DNA of 64,000 nt from Acinetobacter proteolyticus (GTDB taxonomy: Bacteria; Pseudomonadota; Gammaproteobacteria; Pseudomonadales; Moraxellaceae): contig NZ_KB849179.1 of NCBI RefSeq assembly GCF_000367945.1, forward strand, positions 2,787,592 to 2,851,591. Direction: 5' to 3'. This document shows positions 17,753-26,630 of the stretch, one piece after another; position 1 is the first letter of the stretch; each line of letters opens with the position of its first letter. The notes beneath the pieces were generated by a model. It was not told the origin of the DNA, made no database searches, and saw only the letters and a list, made by a program, of their open reading frames with translations. A program made the translations under genes and the position numbers.

Positions 17753-20134
17753 TTAACGATGTCCTTTGGCTTTTGGTTTTGCTTTCCCTGAGAACGGTCT
17801 TTTCTCACCGGTTTCGCGTGGGGGTAAACCATTGTGTTGGGTCAAAACCTGCCCTTTTTGCGGACGCTGTTGACCTGACTGTGAACGAGACTGTCCTTGA
17901 CCACGTTTTGCGGAATCCCCTGCCACAGATGAATTCTTCTTACGTGCCGATTTATATTCACCTTCAGCAGTCCCTTGTGGCTGATAAGTTGGAATCAAAT
18001 GCTGCTTTGAGTTTCCAATTAAATCTACACGCCCCATCTCTTTCAAGGCTTCACGCAATAAAGGCCAGTTGTTTGGATCATGATAGCGTAAGAATGCCTT
18101 ATGCAAACGACGACGCTTTTCACCTTTCACGATATCGACATTTTCAGTATAACGTGCCACTTTAGACAATGGATTTTTGCCTGAATAATACATTGTGGTT
18201 GCAGTTGCCATTGGCGATGGATAGAAGGTCTGTACCTGATCGGCACGGAAACCATTTTTCTTCAACCAAATCGCCAAATTCATCATGTCGTAATCAGTGG
18301 TACCTGGATGCGCAGCAATAAAGTATGGAATTAAATACTGTTCCTTACCTGCTTCCTTACTGAAACGCTCAAACATTTGCTTAAAGCGATCATACGTCCC
18401 AATTCCTGGTTTCATCATCTTGGATAATGGACCATTTTCAGTATGCTCAGGCGCAATTTTTAGATAACCACCAACATGGTGCTGAACCAATTCTTTCACA
18501 TATTCAGGGTTTAAGACCGCAAGATCGTAACGTAGACCTGAACCAATCAGAATTTTCTTCACGCCTTTGATTTCACGGGCTTTACGATAAAGCTGAACCA
18601 AGGGGGCATGATCGGTATGTAGGTTTTGACACACACCTGGATAGACACAAGATGGTTTACGGCAATTCTTTTCAATTTCAGGATCGTTACAGTGCAAACG
18701 GTACATGTTTGCCGTTGGTCCACCTAAATCCGAAATAATGCCTGTGAAATTAGGTGCAGTATCACGGATTTTTTCAATTTCACGTAAAATTGAATCTTCA
18801 GAACGGTTTTGAATAATACGGCCTTCATGTTCAGTGATCGAACAGAAAGTACAACCACCAAAACAACCGCGCATGATATTGACCGAGAATTTGATCATAT
18901 CAAAGGCTGGGAAACGTGCATTCGCATATGACGGATGCGGTAAACGTGCATATGGTAAATCAAATACATAGTCCATTTCCTCCGTGGTCAGAGGAATTGG
19001 TGGCGGGTTGATCCAAACATCACGTTCACCATGACGCTGTACCAAAGCACGTGCATTACCGGGATTGGTTTCCAGATGCAAAATACGGTTGGCATGGGCA
19101 TAAAGTACCTGATCATCCGCAACTTCTTCAAAAGAAGGCAAACGAATCACTGCCAATTCACGTGGCGGTAATTTATGTTTAATCGCTTTTGATGGCGCAG
19201 GCTTTAACTGCACAATTTGGGTATCTGGATCGAGCTGATCGCCCTCACGTACGATTGGATTGGCAACCACTTCTTTTTGGAAGTTTTGATACTGAGCCAA
19301 TGAGTTGCCTTTTTCTTTTTCAACTTCACAGCCATCAATATCTTCAGTCATGACATAGGGGTTGATAATTGGATCAACACGTCCAATGGTATCAATGTCA
19401 TTACTGGCAATTTCAACGAATTTCGCTTTCGATGCTTTATTGTGCTTATTAATAATAAATGCAGTACCACGAACATCCGTAATTTCGTGGATTTTCTCAC
19501 CCTTGGCTAAACGATGCATCACATCGATAATGGCACGCTCACCATTGCCATACATCAATAAATCAGCTTTAGAGTCCATCAAAATAGAACGGCGGACTTT
19601 ATCTGACCAATAGTCATAATGTGCGATACGACGTAAACTGCCTTCAATACCACCAAGTAAGACTGGAACGTCAGGAAAGGCTTCACGGCAACGCTGACAG
19701 TAAACTGTTGCTGCACGATCTGGACGCTTATTTGCTTCATTATTTGGCGAATAGGCATCATCAGAACGGATTTTACGATCTGCCGTATAACGGTTGATCA
19801 TCGAATCCATATTCCCTGCGGTCACACCCCATGCTATTGTCGGTTTACCGAGAACACGAAAGCTCTCTACATTGGTCCAATCAGGTTGTGCAATGATTCC
19901 GACACGGAAGCCTTGTGCTTCAAGTACACGCCCAATCACACCTGATACAAAAGATGGATGGTCAATATAAGCATCGCCACAAACTAAAATAAAGTCACAT
20001 GCATCCCAGCCGAGTAGATCCATTTCTTCTCGTGACATCGGCAAAAATGGTGCGGGTTCAAAACACGACGCCCAATATTTGTCGTAATCAAACAACGCTT
20101 TAGGCGCAGTCTGCATGGTATAGGCAGTAGACAT
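17753..20134 (-). CDS. YgiQ-family radical SAM protein
   Basis: This 793-residue protein has an N-terminal cobalamin-binding-like Rossmann region (about residues 40-110) and the UPF0313/YgiQ block. The radical SAM core carries the cluster-binding motif CFGGCTFC near residue 420; its three Cys hold the 4Fe-4S centre that cleaves S-adenosylmethionine. A second Cys-rich block ([10 protein letters not shown]) follows near residue 490. The C-terminal 90 residues are Lys/Ser/Gln-rich and disordered, longer than in E. coli YgiQ. The substrate is unknown for the family. It is a single-gene unit with its own terminator. Confidence 0.94.
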   Translation of the reverse strand: MSTAYTMQTAPKALFDYDKYWASCFEPAPFLPMSREEMDLLGWDACDFILVCGDAYIDHPSFVSGVIGRVLEAQGFRVGIIAQPDWTNVESFRVLGKPTIAWGVTAGNMDSMINRYTADRKIRSDDAYSPNNEANKRPDRAATVYCQRCREAFPDVPVLLGGIEGSLRRIAHYDYWSDKVRRSILMDSKADLLMYGNGERAIIDVMHRLAKGEKIHEITDVRGTAFIINKHNKASKAKFVEIASNDIDTIGRVDPIINPYVMTEDIDGCEVEKEKGNSLAQYQNFQKEVVANPIVREGDQLDPDTQIVQLKPAPSKAIKHKLPPRELAVIRLPSFEEVADDQVLYAHANRILHLETNPGNARALVQRHGERDVWINPPPIPLTTEEMDYVFDLPYARLPHPSYANARFPAFDMIKFSVNIMRGCFGGCTFCSITEHEGRIIQNRSEDSILREIEKIRDTAPNFTGIISDLGGPTANMYRLHCNDPEIEKNCRKPSCVYPGVCQNLHTDHAPLVQLYRKAREIKGVKKILIGSGLRYDLAVLNPEYVKELVQHHVGGYLKIAPEHTENGPLSKMMKPGIGTYDRFKQMFERFSKEAGKEQYLIPYFIAAHPGTTDYDMMNLAIWLKKNGFRADQVQTFYPSPMATATTMYYSGKNPLSKVARYTENVDIVKGEKRRRLHKAFLRYHDPNNWPLLREALKEMGRVDLIGNSKQHLIPTYQPQGTAEGEYKSARKKNSSVAGDSAKRGQGQSRSQSGQQRPQKGQVLTQHNGLPPRETGEKRPFSGKAKPKAKGHR

Positions 20135-20326
20135 AGCTTGCGAATCTCGGCTAGCAGATGAAGGAGAGACATTTATCGGGGTTGCTGGTATTTTAACCCC
20201 TAAAATGAAAGCCGATCATTTTAACATGAATTTCATTCATTTTTATAGCTCAAAAAACAAACAATAGTGTTTCCCCAAAAAGTATTTGTAACTTATTGAG
20301 GAAACAGCGTCATAAGATGATGATAA

Positions 20327-20836
20327 TTATTCTTTTTCGTTCAAGAAACCTTCTTTAATTTCAGAAGGTAAATTTTGATGCCACCATATATAAATAGAAG
20401 CTTTAATTTCTTCATCTTCATCAGGATCATTAAAAGGTTCATCATCTTCACGGATAAGCTCATCGCCATTAAATTTGAACCAAAACTCCCAAGGATCATC
20501 ATCACCACAGCCCCAAGCTTGTGCATGAATATCAGGTAATACTCTTTTTAAGAATAATAAAATATTTTCAATGTTTTCATCACCATTTGAGCCATGGGTA
20601 AAATCTAGCACAGCAAACCCATCAACATAGTGCAGTGCCTCTGGTGTAAGATCATGTTCAATCGAATCGATCAAATCAACCAGCTCTTGAGTAATCTCAT
20701 CTGCTTGCGGATTAATTAGTAAAGCTGTCTGAATGAACTTTTCTTCATCTCCATGATGTGTGGTAAATAAAACTTCTAATTGCCCCATGATTGTTGAATC
20801 AGGATGTTTATAATAAACGCGACTATGTAATTCCAT
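20327..20836 (-). CDS. acidic hypothetical protein
   Basis: This 169-residue cytoplasmic protein is strongly acidic, with runs such as DDPWEF and DEPFNDPDEDEEIK, has no signal peptide, and contains several Trp residues in the second half. I do not recognise the family. Size, acidity and isolated position would fit an immunity-type or toxin-neutralising protein, but no toxin gene is adjacent, so this is only a comment. The upstream neighbour on the same strand is YgiQ and the downstream one is an MFS transporter. Confidence 0.65.
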   Translation of the reverse strand: MELHSRVYYKHPDSTIMGQLEVLFTTHHGDEEKFIQTALLINPQADEITQELVDLIDSIEHDLTPEALHYVDGFAVLDFTHGSNGDENIENILLFLKRVLPDIHAQAWGCGDDDPWEFWFKFNGDELIREDDEPFNDPDEDEEIKASIYIWWHQNLPSEIKEGFLNEKE

Positions 20837-20920
20837 ATTATTTTCCCCAATTTTAATATTATCTCTACACCCAAATAGATGCTTATTTAAGTTACTAAAT
20901 CTTCAGAACTTTTATCAAGT

Positions 20921-22144
20921 TTATGCGACTTTATTTGTCGTTTTATTTTCATTCTTCATTAAGTGTATCGCGAGCACAAAACCGATCACTAAGACCACAG
21001 CGACACTCAAATTAATTCCACCCCATCCAAAACGCTCCCAGACCAACCCGCCACTACTGCCAAGTAAACTTGAGCCGATGTAATAGCAGAATAAATAGAG
21101 TGAAGACGCGACTGCTCGATACTGAACAGCTTGAACAGAAACCCAACTGCTGGCCGTCGAATGTGCCGCAAAAAATGAAAATGTGAAAATTATGAGACCC
21201 AGTAAGATGGTCCAAAGCGATGGAATCAAGGTAATCAATAGACCGATAATCATCATCACCAGTAACACAGGGAGTACTTTATCGCGTCCATACTTAAAGC
21301 CCCATTGTGCGGCTTTGGGTGAGCTATAAATTCCTGCCAGATAGGCAATCGAAATCAGACCAATCCATGTTTGCGATAGATGAAACGGGGCTTCTAATAA
21401 GTGATAACTGATATAGTTAAAGACCGTAACCAGACAGCCCATCAGAATAAAACCTTGGGCAAATAAAATGCGTAGTTTAGGATCTTTTAAATTTTGCTCA
21501 AACGCGGCTTTAAAACGTGAAAATCGGAATGGAAATGGTTTGAAATGCTGTGATTTGGGTAATAACAGATAGAATAAGCAGGCAATCACAAAATTCAGAA
21601 AACCAATAATATAGGTTGCCGATTGCCAAGAAATAAAATCGACCAACACCCCTGCAATCAGACGTCCACCCATACCGCCAATCGCTGTACCTGAGATATA
21701 CAGCCCCATGGCAAAACCGATATCCTGCTGCGCAATCTCCTCTCCGATATAAGTCATTGCCACAGCGGCAACCCCACTGACCGCCAGACCAATCAAAACA
21801 CGGGTACTTAGAAAGATTTCCCAGATTGGAAAAGAAGCACTAATCAACAATAAAATCGAGACCAAGAATAAGGCAAATACCATAATTGGCTTACGCCCAA
21901 AACGATCAGAAATAAAGCCCGTGAACAGCAGACCGATGGCCAATGCAATGGTGGAAAAAGACAGTGGAAAACTACTGTGGGTCGGAGTGACATGAAAGAA
22001 TTCTGCAAAAATCGGCATCATTGGCTGTACACAATACAACGAGGAAAACGATGCAAAACCAGCAAAGAACAATGACCATAAAATCGCCGTAAACGATTTT
22101 GAACCATACTCGATATGGGTTGGGCGTAGCACTGATTCAGACAT
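20921..22144 (-). CDS. MFS transporter (YnfM-like)
   Basis: This is a 407-residue 12-helix major facilitator. Landmarks are the N-terminal YCVQPMMPIFAEFF helix, motif A in GFISDRFGRKP at about residue 78, and the central loop rich in Phe/Lys near residue 200. Sequence style and length match the YnfM/arabinose-efflux-like (DHA1) group. The substrate is unknown. It lies 79 bp downstream of the phytase-like lipoprotein on the same strand, so the two might be co-transcribed and phosphate-regulated, but no terminator or promoter in the gap settles this. The start is followed by MSESVLRPTH. Confidence 0.87.
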   Translation of the reverse strand: MSESVLRPTHIEYGSKSFTAILWSLFFAGFASFSSLYCVQPMMPIFAEFFHVTPTHSSFPLSFSTIALAIGLLFTGFISDRFGRKPIMVFALFLVSILLLISASFPIWEIFLSTRVLIGLAVSGVAAVAMTYIGEEIAQQDIGFAMGLYISGTAIGGMGGRLIAGVLVDFISWQSATYIIGFLNFVIACLFYLLLPKSQHFKPFPFRFSRFKAAFEQNLKDPKLRILFAQGFILMGCLVTVFNYISYHLLEAPFHLSQTWIGLISIAYLAGIYSSPKAAQWGFKYGRDKVLPVLLVMMIIGLLITLIPSLWTILLGLIIFTFSFFAAHSTASSWVSVQAVQYRAVASSLYLFCYYIGSSLLGSSGGLVWERFGWGGINLSVAVVLVIGFVLAIHLMKNENKTTNKVA

Positions 22145-22222
22145 GAGGACTCCTTATGCCCGATCAGTATACGCCTTCGACCGAAATGCGGAATGATCAT
22201 TTCGGCCATTTTTATCAAATGT

Positions 22223-23491
22223 TTAAAATAATGCTTTAGGCAAACGGATCTGAATGATCTCATTATCATCGGCAAGTTTGGCATTTCTACCCGATGAACC
22301 TGGGAAATTATTGTCATTCAATACCGTCAAAGTCGTGTCATTTTCAATAATCACATCTTCAATGGTTTCAAATGGGAAGGCAAACACCTTGCCTATACCA
22401 ATATCTCCTTCACGTGCTGTGCCATACAACCCATTAGGGTTGGCAATCGTCATTAAATCGACCAAGTCTTCGCGTGCCACCACCTGCTTCGGTTCATTGA
22501 ATTTGATCCGAATCAGTTTCTTATGTCCACCGAGATTATTTTGACTCACATCGCGTTCAATAATGATGCCCTCTTTGTCATTAAATAGCTGGAAGTCACC
22601 AATATTGGTGGCTTTACTGTCCAGTACGAACCAATAATAAACACCCGTATAGGCTTTCTTCTGCAGATCAAATTGAGAGATCAGCAGTCTACCTGTCGAG
22701 TCATTCAGCAATGGTTTTTCCAGTAGCGGATACAGGTATTTTCCATCTGGTGAAATCGCCATGCCTTCAAAACCACTACTGCGCCCCACCAATGGCTCAA
22801 CATAATTGATATTGGCTTTATTCAGCTGGTTTTGCGGTGAGCGCAATTCTTGACTCGGATTAAATGGATTAGGCAAAGCAATTGGTGCATCGAGTAACAC
22901 CCCATCTGCTGAAAAATGTAGTAAGAATGGGCCAAATTCATCACCAATCCAATAGGTACCATCTGGCGCACGTTGCATTGATTCAGGGTCAAAGTCTGCC
23001 CCTGTCAATAAACGTTCTGCCGTACTGCCATTCACAATCTCAAAAGGAATTCGTTTATTCGGATCACGTAATTGAATAAAGCTTTGTACAGAGACCTGCC
23101 CCGAACCTTTGCTCTTGGTTTTAAAGTCGGCTTTGATTTTATAAATACGTAATAAAAAATCTGCTGAATTCTCCTGCGTGCCAAAACCATTATCGGCCAT
23201 GGCCATATAACTGCCATCCTCATTTTTTAAGGCAGCAGAAAAGCCCTGTACGGGTTGTCCTTTAAAAGGTGGATAGATACCATTGGCCCCACTCACCGCT
23301 TTACCTGAATCTGGTCCAGCGGCATAGGTTGCGACAGGAAGCTTGGCGAATGAGATCAGCGTGGGTTCTGTGACTTTGTCTGTCGATGTATTCTGATCTT
23401 GATTATTGTCATCATTATTACAGGCCGTTAAACCCAAAGTGCTACAGCAGAATAAGGCCAATAAAGTTTTCTTGTTCATGGTTTTATACAT
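22223..23491 (-). CDS. esterase-like activity of phytase family lipoprotein
   Basis: This 422-residue exported lipoprotein has a signal peptide ending in the lipobox LGLTAC, followed by an Asn/Asp-rich linker like that of the lipoprotein at 6072. The mature domain matches the phytase-like (esterase-like activity of phytase) family, with GFSAALKNEDGSYMAMADNG near residue 80, GTYWIGDEFGPFL near residue 180 and a second propeller block SGFEGMAISPDGKYLYPL. Family members act on phosphate esters or are predicted to. A row of Pho-box heptamers lies 36 bp before the start, so a role in scavenging organic phosphate is likely. Either the first ATG or one four codons later (23479) could be used; neither has a clear ribosome site. 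Confidence 0.85.
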   Translation of the reverse strand: MYKTMNKKTLLALFCCSTLGLTACNNDDNNQDQNTSTDKVTEPTLISFAKLPVATYAAGPDSGKAVSGANGIYPPFKGQPVQGFSAALKNEDGSYMAMADNGFGTQENSADFLLRIYKIKADFKTKSKGSGQVSVQSFIQLRDPNKRIPFEIVNGSTAERLLTGADFDPESMQRAPDGTYWIGDEFGPFLLHFSADGVLLDAPIALPNPFNPSQELRSPQNQLNKANINYVEPLVGRSSGFEGMAISPDGKYLYPLLEKPLLNDSTGRLLISQFDLQKKAYTGVYYWFVLDSKATNIGDFQLFNDKEGIIIERDVSQNNLGGHKKLIRIKFNEPKQVVAREDLVDLMTIANPNGLYGTAREGDIGIGKVFAFPFETIEDVIIENDTTLTVLNDNNFPGSSGRNAKLADDNEIIQIRLPKALF

Positions 23492-23526
23492 TTGGTAAAA
23501 AATTAGGCAAATTAAAACAAGTTTTT

Positions 23527-23577
23527 ATGACGCTTTTACTGCAATAAAATGAAGTCTTTATGGCGAAAACATGACAA
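23527..23577 (-). promoter_or_regulatory. Pho-box heptamer array
   Basis: On the minus strand from 23577, heptamers TTGTCAT, TCGCCAT, ACTTCAT, (TTGCAGT, degenerate) and GCGTCAT follow at an exact 11-bp period. A TTTAAT hexamer lies 10 bp after the last, the same geometry as the array before the lipoprotein at 6072. The match to CTGTCAT is weaker than in the first array but the phasing is exact. Confidence 0.7.
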
Positions 23578-23629
23578 TGTAACACAATACTTTATCTTAG
23601 CAATCAGACCCACTGCCATCGAGTCCATC

Positions 23630-24037
23630 TTACTCAAATTTGGTCGGCTGATACTCACCGGCAATCGCCGCTTTTAAAAAGTTTTGAAAGGTTGGACATT
23701 GCATATGATTTTCTGCAGGGCACACCGCCGCATGTCTCAGCCCTTGACTGATAAAATGCAAACGCCGGGTCATCTGCTCTAGTTGTTCTGCTTTCTGATT
23801 GAGCATGGCTCGATCCAATTCAGGCTGACCATTTTGCCCAAACATATGCGCCATTTCATTGAGGGAAAAACCTGCCGCCCGCCCCAAAGCAATCAATGCC
23901 AATTGATCCAAGACCTGCTTGCCATATTGACGACGTAAGCCATGACGACCTATTGATTTGATTAAGCCTTTTTCTTCATAAAAGCGTAAGGTTGAGGTAC
24001 TCACATTGGCCCGTTTAGCCACATCACCAATATCCAT
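23630..24037 (-). CDS. MerR-family transcriptional regulator
   Basis: This 135-residue regulator has an N-terminal MerR winged helix (MDIGDVAKRANVSTSTLRFYEEKGLI at residues 1-26) followed by the RQYGKQVLDQLALIALGRAAGFSL block and a long dimerisation helix. The C-terminal part has a Cys pair in CPAENHMQC at about residues 108-116. The spacing does not match the four-Cys iron-sulfur motif of SoxR, so the inducer is unclear. It is divergent from the operon starting at 24120. A promoter of MerR geometry with a SoxR-box-like palindrome sits between them, so it very probably controls that operon. Confidence 0.9.
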   Translation of the reverse strand: MDIGDVAKRANVSTSTLRFYEEKGLIKSIGRHGLRRQYGKQVLDQLALIALGRAAGFSLNEMAHMFGQNGQPELDRAMLNQKAEQLEQMTRRLHFISQGLRHAAVCPAENHMQCPTFQNFLKAAIAGEYQPTKFE

Positions 24038-24046
24038 AAATCCCCC

Positions 24047-24077
24047 TTGACTTCAAGTTGACTTGAACTTGCATACT
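24047..24077 (+). promoter_or_regulatory. MerR-type promoter with palindromic operator
   Basis: A -35 element TTGACT (24047-24052) and a -10 element CATACT (24072-24077) are separated by 19 bp, the over-long spacer typical of MerR-activated promoters. The palindrome TTCAAGT, TG, ACTTGAA (24052-24067) lies in the spacer and resembles the SoxR box core TCAAGTTAACTTGA. It points towards the gene at 24120. Confidence 0.82.
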
Positions 24078-24119
24078 CTCTTTATCGCGTTTTATGCAAA
24101 AAAGATCAAGGTGAAAAAA

Positions 24120-24611
24120 ATGAAAACTGCGGAACTGTTATTTCAAATCCTCTGCTTAGGTGTAGGGGCCACAATGATGATGGATATGTGGCTATTGCTG
24201 TTAAAAAGACTCAACCTCCCAAGCTTAAATTTTGCCTTACTGGGTCGTTGGGTGAGCTGGATGTTTCGGGGCAAGTTCATCCATGCATCGATTGCACAAA
24301 GTCCTGCCATTCGACAGGAATATGTATTGGGTTGGCTAGCACATTACAGTGTCGGCATCCTCTTTGCCTTCAGCTTTGTCCTGATTGTAGGAGATGTATG
24401 GTTACGACACCCTCAATTCAGCGCTGCTTTTATTTTCGGGGTGATTACGGTGCTCATTCCTTTTTTCATCATGCAACCAGCCATGGGCGCAGGTATTGCC
24501 TCAACGAAAACAGCACAACCTTTGTACAACTGCCTACGAAGTCTGATTAACCACGCTATTTTCGGCTGCGGTTTATATCTCAGCGCTCAATTGCTTGCAC
24601 TGTTTCACTGA
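24120..24611 (+). CDS. DUF2938 membrane protein
   Basis: This 163-residue protein has four or five membrane segments and matches the DUF2938 family (MMMDMWLLLLKRL, FRGKFIHASIAQSP, and the C-terminal FFIMQPAMGAGIASTKT block). The ATG at 24120 is chosen because AAGGTG lies about 8 nt upstream; an earlier in-frame ATG at 24063 falls inside the promoter. It is the first gene of a MerR-controlled unit followed 11 bp later by the flavodoxin gene. The function of the family is unknown. Confidence 0.85.
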   Translation: MKTAELLFQILCLGVGATMMMDMWLLLLKRLNLPSLNFALLGRWVSWMFRGKFIHASIAQSPAIRQEYVLGWLAHYSVGILFAFSFVLIVGDVWLRHPQFSAAFIFGVITVLIPFFIMQPAMGAGIASTKTAQPLYNCLRSLINHAIFGCGLYLSAQLLALFH

Positions 24612-24622
24612 GGAGTCCAAGC

Positions 24623-25198
24623 ATGAAATCCCTTGCCATTGTTTATCATAGTCGCCAGGGGCATACCCAATTTATTGCCCAACAGATTCAACTCGGTGCC
24701 GCACAAGTTGGACAGATTAAAATTGATTTATTCACCGCTGAGCAGTTAATGTCGCAACCTGAATTACTCTGTCACTATGATGGACTGATTTGGGGTTCAC
24801 CGACCTATTTGGGTGGTGTGTCAGGTACATTGAAACAGTTGATGGACGCCACTGGCCCATTATGGAAGACACAAGCATTTAGAGGAAAGTTAGCCGCTGG
24901 ATTTACCGTTTCCTCACTACCCGCAGGCGATAAGCAATCTACCCTGATTTCACTTTTCACCTTTGCAATGCAACACGGTATGATATGGGTGGGCAATCCT
25001 ATTTTACCTGAGCAACATGAAGGTGTTTCGTATACGCATGCCGCCAATCGTCTCGGGTCATGGTCTGGCCTTATGGCACAAGCTGAACATGCCAGTGCGG
25101 CAAATGCTTTTGATTTTGGTGATATCAAAACCGCTCAGTTATTTGGACAAAATTTTGCATTGAGCTTAAGTGCATATCAAGGAGTGATGAATACGTGA
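24623..25198 (+). CDS. flavodoxin-family NAD(P)H-dependent oxidoreductase
   Basis: This is a 191-residue FMN-binding flavodoxin-like protein. The phosphate-binding loop is YHSRQGHTQ at residues 8-16, and the flavin-contacting segments are WGSPTYLGGVSGTLKQLMD (about residues 57-75) and TVSSLPAGDKQST (about residues 95-107). It resembles WrbA-like quinone reductases. GGAG lies 7 nt before the ATG. The gene is between DUF2938 and DUF2798 genes and its stop overlaps the GTG start of the latter. Control by a MerR regulator with a SoxR-like operator suggests a response to redox-active or quinone compounds. Confidence 0.9.
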   Translation: MKSLAIVYHSRQGHTQFIAQQIQLGAAQVGQIKIDLFTAEQLMSQPELLCHYDGLIWGSPTYLGGVSGTLKQLMDATGPLWKTQAFRGKLAAGFTVSSLPAGDKQSTLISLFTFAMQHGMIWVGNPILPEQHEGVSYTHAANRLGSWSGLMAQAEHASAANAFDFGDIKTAQLFGQNFALSLSAYQGVMNT

Positions 25199-25413
25199 AA
25201 GCAGCAAGTCTTTTATTTCCATTGATTTTATCCTGCATGATGTCTTTTCTAATCTCGGGCATCACCACATTAAAGGCAGTCGGTTTTATTGATCATTTCT
25301 TTGCCATGTGGATGTCTGCATGGATCGTGGCGTGGATGTTTGCCTTTCCTAGCGTATTGGTCTGCGCGCCAATTGCACAAAGGTTGGTCGGCTGGATTCT
25401 AAAGAAACGCTAA
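25195..25413 (+). CDS. DUF2798 small membrane protein
   Basis: This 72-residue protein has two transmembrane helices and the DUF2798 signature: LILSCMMSFLISGITT in the first helix, then WMSAWIVAWMFAFPSVL with the C-terminal APIAQRLVGWIL. It starts with GTG, whose last two bases overlap the TGA of the flavodoxin gene, with AAGGAG about 10 nt upstream, so translation is coupled. The function is unknown; it is the last gene of the MerR-controlled operon. Confidence 0.85.
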   Translation: MKAASLLFPLILSCMMSFLISGITTLKAVGFIDHFFAMWMSAWIVAWMFAFPSVLVCAPIAQRLVGWILKKR

Positions 25414-25422
25414 TTTGCACTT

Positions 25423-25440
25423 TGTAAGTAAAAGCCTACA
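25423..25440 (+). promoter_or_regulatory. GacA-type upstream activating sequence, copy 1
   Basis: TGTAAG, TAAAAG, CCTACA matches the GacA box TGTAAG-N6-CTTACA of pseudomonads at 11 of 12 defined positions. It is centred about 66 bp before the inferred start of the small RNA, near the distance seen at rsmY and rsmZ. A -10-like TAATAT lies at 25485-25490. Confidence 0.78.
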
Positions 25441-25497
25441 GTGACTGTGGTGATTGGCGAATATCCCTGATGAGATCAATTCGCTAATATATCAAGC

Positions 25498-25616
25498 ATA
25501 GAGAGACAGGATGTCTCATTCAGAACAACAAGAAACACAGGATGTGGTCGTTGACAGGAGTTGGCGGCAAGAAACCAAATATGAGAAAGCCTCGACAGGA
25601 TGTCGGGGCTTTTTTA
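25498..25616 (+). ncRNA. RsmX/Y/Z-type CsrA-sequestering small RNA, copy 1
   Basis: This RNA of about 118 nt is defined by a -10 element (TAATAT), a GacA box upstream and an intrinsic terminator. It folds into four hairpins, each with GGA in the loop: GAGACA-GGA-TGTCTC (25503-25517), CACA-GGA-TGTG (25536-25546), a 9-bp stem with loop AGGA (25547-25568), and the terminator stem with loop GGA (25586-25612, then T6). Three carry ACAGGATGT, the core of the CsrA/RsmA consensus. The size equals that of RsmY and RsmZ. No open frame spans it. The start is inferred from the -10 position. A second copy lies at 26376. Confidence 0.82.
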
Positions 25617-25728
25617 TTCAGCTTAATATCTAAAACTAAACGATTTACCTCTATAGATTGCATTGACTGTCATCGACTTGCTCCCTACCATCCGCATGTT
25701 TTATAAATGACGGTCAAATTTTTCCACG

Positions 25729-26292
25729 ATGATAATTCACAAAAAATTTTCTTTTTCCCGCTTCCAAATCTCTTTTGCCAAATTAACGATCATTCTTTTC
25801 AGTACGTACCTCACTGTTGCTTGTACCAGCACTAAAGGACCGAGTATTAACCACTCGCAAAAACTTGCCTCAGGCATTCAAAGTGCTTTTTCAGTTTCGC
25901 CAACGACTGCGAATCGTGTTGCTCCCATCATTCTGCAAACAGCCGAGCGTCATAATATTTCACCCCATTTATTGGCTGCACTGATCCGTCAAGAATCTAG
26001 CTATAGAACTCGCGCACGCTCTTCAGCAGATGCCGTCGGTTTAACCCAAGTACGCCCAAAATTCTGGCAACAGTACTGCCCTGGTGATTTATATGATGAA
26101 CACGTCAACATCAATTGTGGTGCCTATATTCTGGCAAACTACTATCAATCCACAGGTGATTGGTCCAAAGCCCTCGGCTATTACAATGTTGGCCCCACAG
26201 GTTACAGAAGAAGTCCCTATATGCGTCAGCAAGCTGAACGTTATGCCAGCTCGGTCAAACGCCATGAACAAAGCTTAAAAGAAGCGCTATAA
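25729..26292 (+). CDS. lytic transglycosylase lipoprotein, copy 1
   Basis: This is a 187-residue lipoprotein with the lipobox YLTVAC (Cys32). The SLT/goose-lysozyme-type transglycosylase domain has the catalytic Glu89 in LIRQESSYRTRARS, the following GLTQVRPKFW motif, and the NVGPTGYRRSP tail. Such enzymes cleave peptidoglycan glycan strands to 1,6-anhydromuropeptides at the inner face of the outer membrane. The gene starts 112 bp after the terminator of the first sRNA; TTGACT at 25669-25674 may be its -35. It is the diverged twin of the gene at 26631. A physical link to the sRNA is clear, but a regulatory link is not shown. Confidence 0.9.
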   Translation: MIIHKKFSFSRFQISFAKLTIILFSTYLTVACTSTKGPSINHSQKLASGIQSAFSVSPTTANRVAPIILQTAERHNISPHLLAALIRQESSYRTRARSSADAVGLTQVRPKFWQQYCPGDLYDEHVNINCGAYILANYYQSTGDWSKALGYYNVGPTGYRRSPYMRQQAERYASSVKRHEQSLKEAL

Positions 26293-26300
26293 AGTCCTAT

Positions 26301-26318
26301 CGTAAGCAAAAACCTACA
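26301..26318 (+). promoter_or_regulatory. GacA-type upstream activating sequence, copy 2
   Basis: CGTAAG, CAAAAA, CCTACA matches the GacA box at 10 of 12 positions and is placed as in copy 1 relative to a TAATCT -10 element (26363-26368) and the second sRNA. Confidence 0.72.
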
Positions 26319-26375
26319 ACAACTGCGGTGATTGCCGAATATACCGAATAACAGAATTGCCTTAATCTATTCATT

Positions 26376-26493
26376 ACAGAGAGACAGGATGTCTCATTCA
26401 CAATAACAAGAAACACAGGATGTGGTTGTTGACAGGAGTTGGCGGCAAGAAACCAAATATGAGAAAGCCTCGACAGGATGTCGGGGCTTTTTT
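26376..26493 (+). ncRNA. RsmX/Y/Z-type CsrA-sequestering small RNA, copy 2
   Basis: From the first hairpin to the terminator it differs from copy 1 at about three positions. Two lie in the single-stranded linker between hairpins 1 and 2. The third (C to T at 26427) is in the stem of hairpin 3 and keeps its pair as G-U. All four GGA loops are retained: hairpins at 26381-26395, 26414-26424 and 26425-26446, and the terminator stem 26464-26490 followed by TTT. The contrast with the much more diverged neighbouring coding genes argues for selection on the RNA itself or gene conversion. Confidence 0.82.
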
Positions 26494-26630
26494 ATGACTC
26501 ACTCAAGTCCAATCATTACCGTAAAATAACTACTATTGACTCACCTAAACTGAGTGCATACCATCCTTATACTTCTGTTTGGTATCGGGTTCTGGTTTTG
26601 CACATCACATCAACTTCTTCTGATCAACAT

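Noticed and set aside
26478..26630. N-terminal extension of the second transglycosylase
   Set aside because: It would start inside the sRNA terminator stem and bury the lipoprotein signal peptide.
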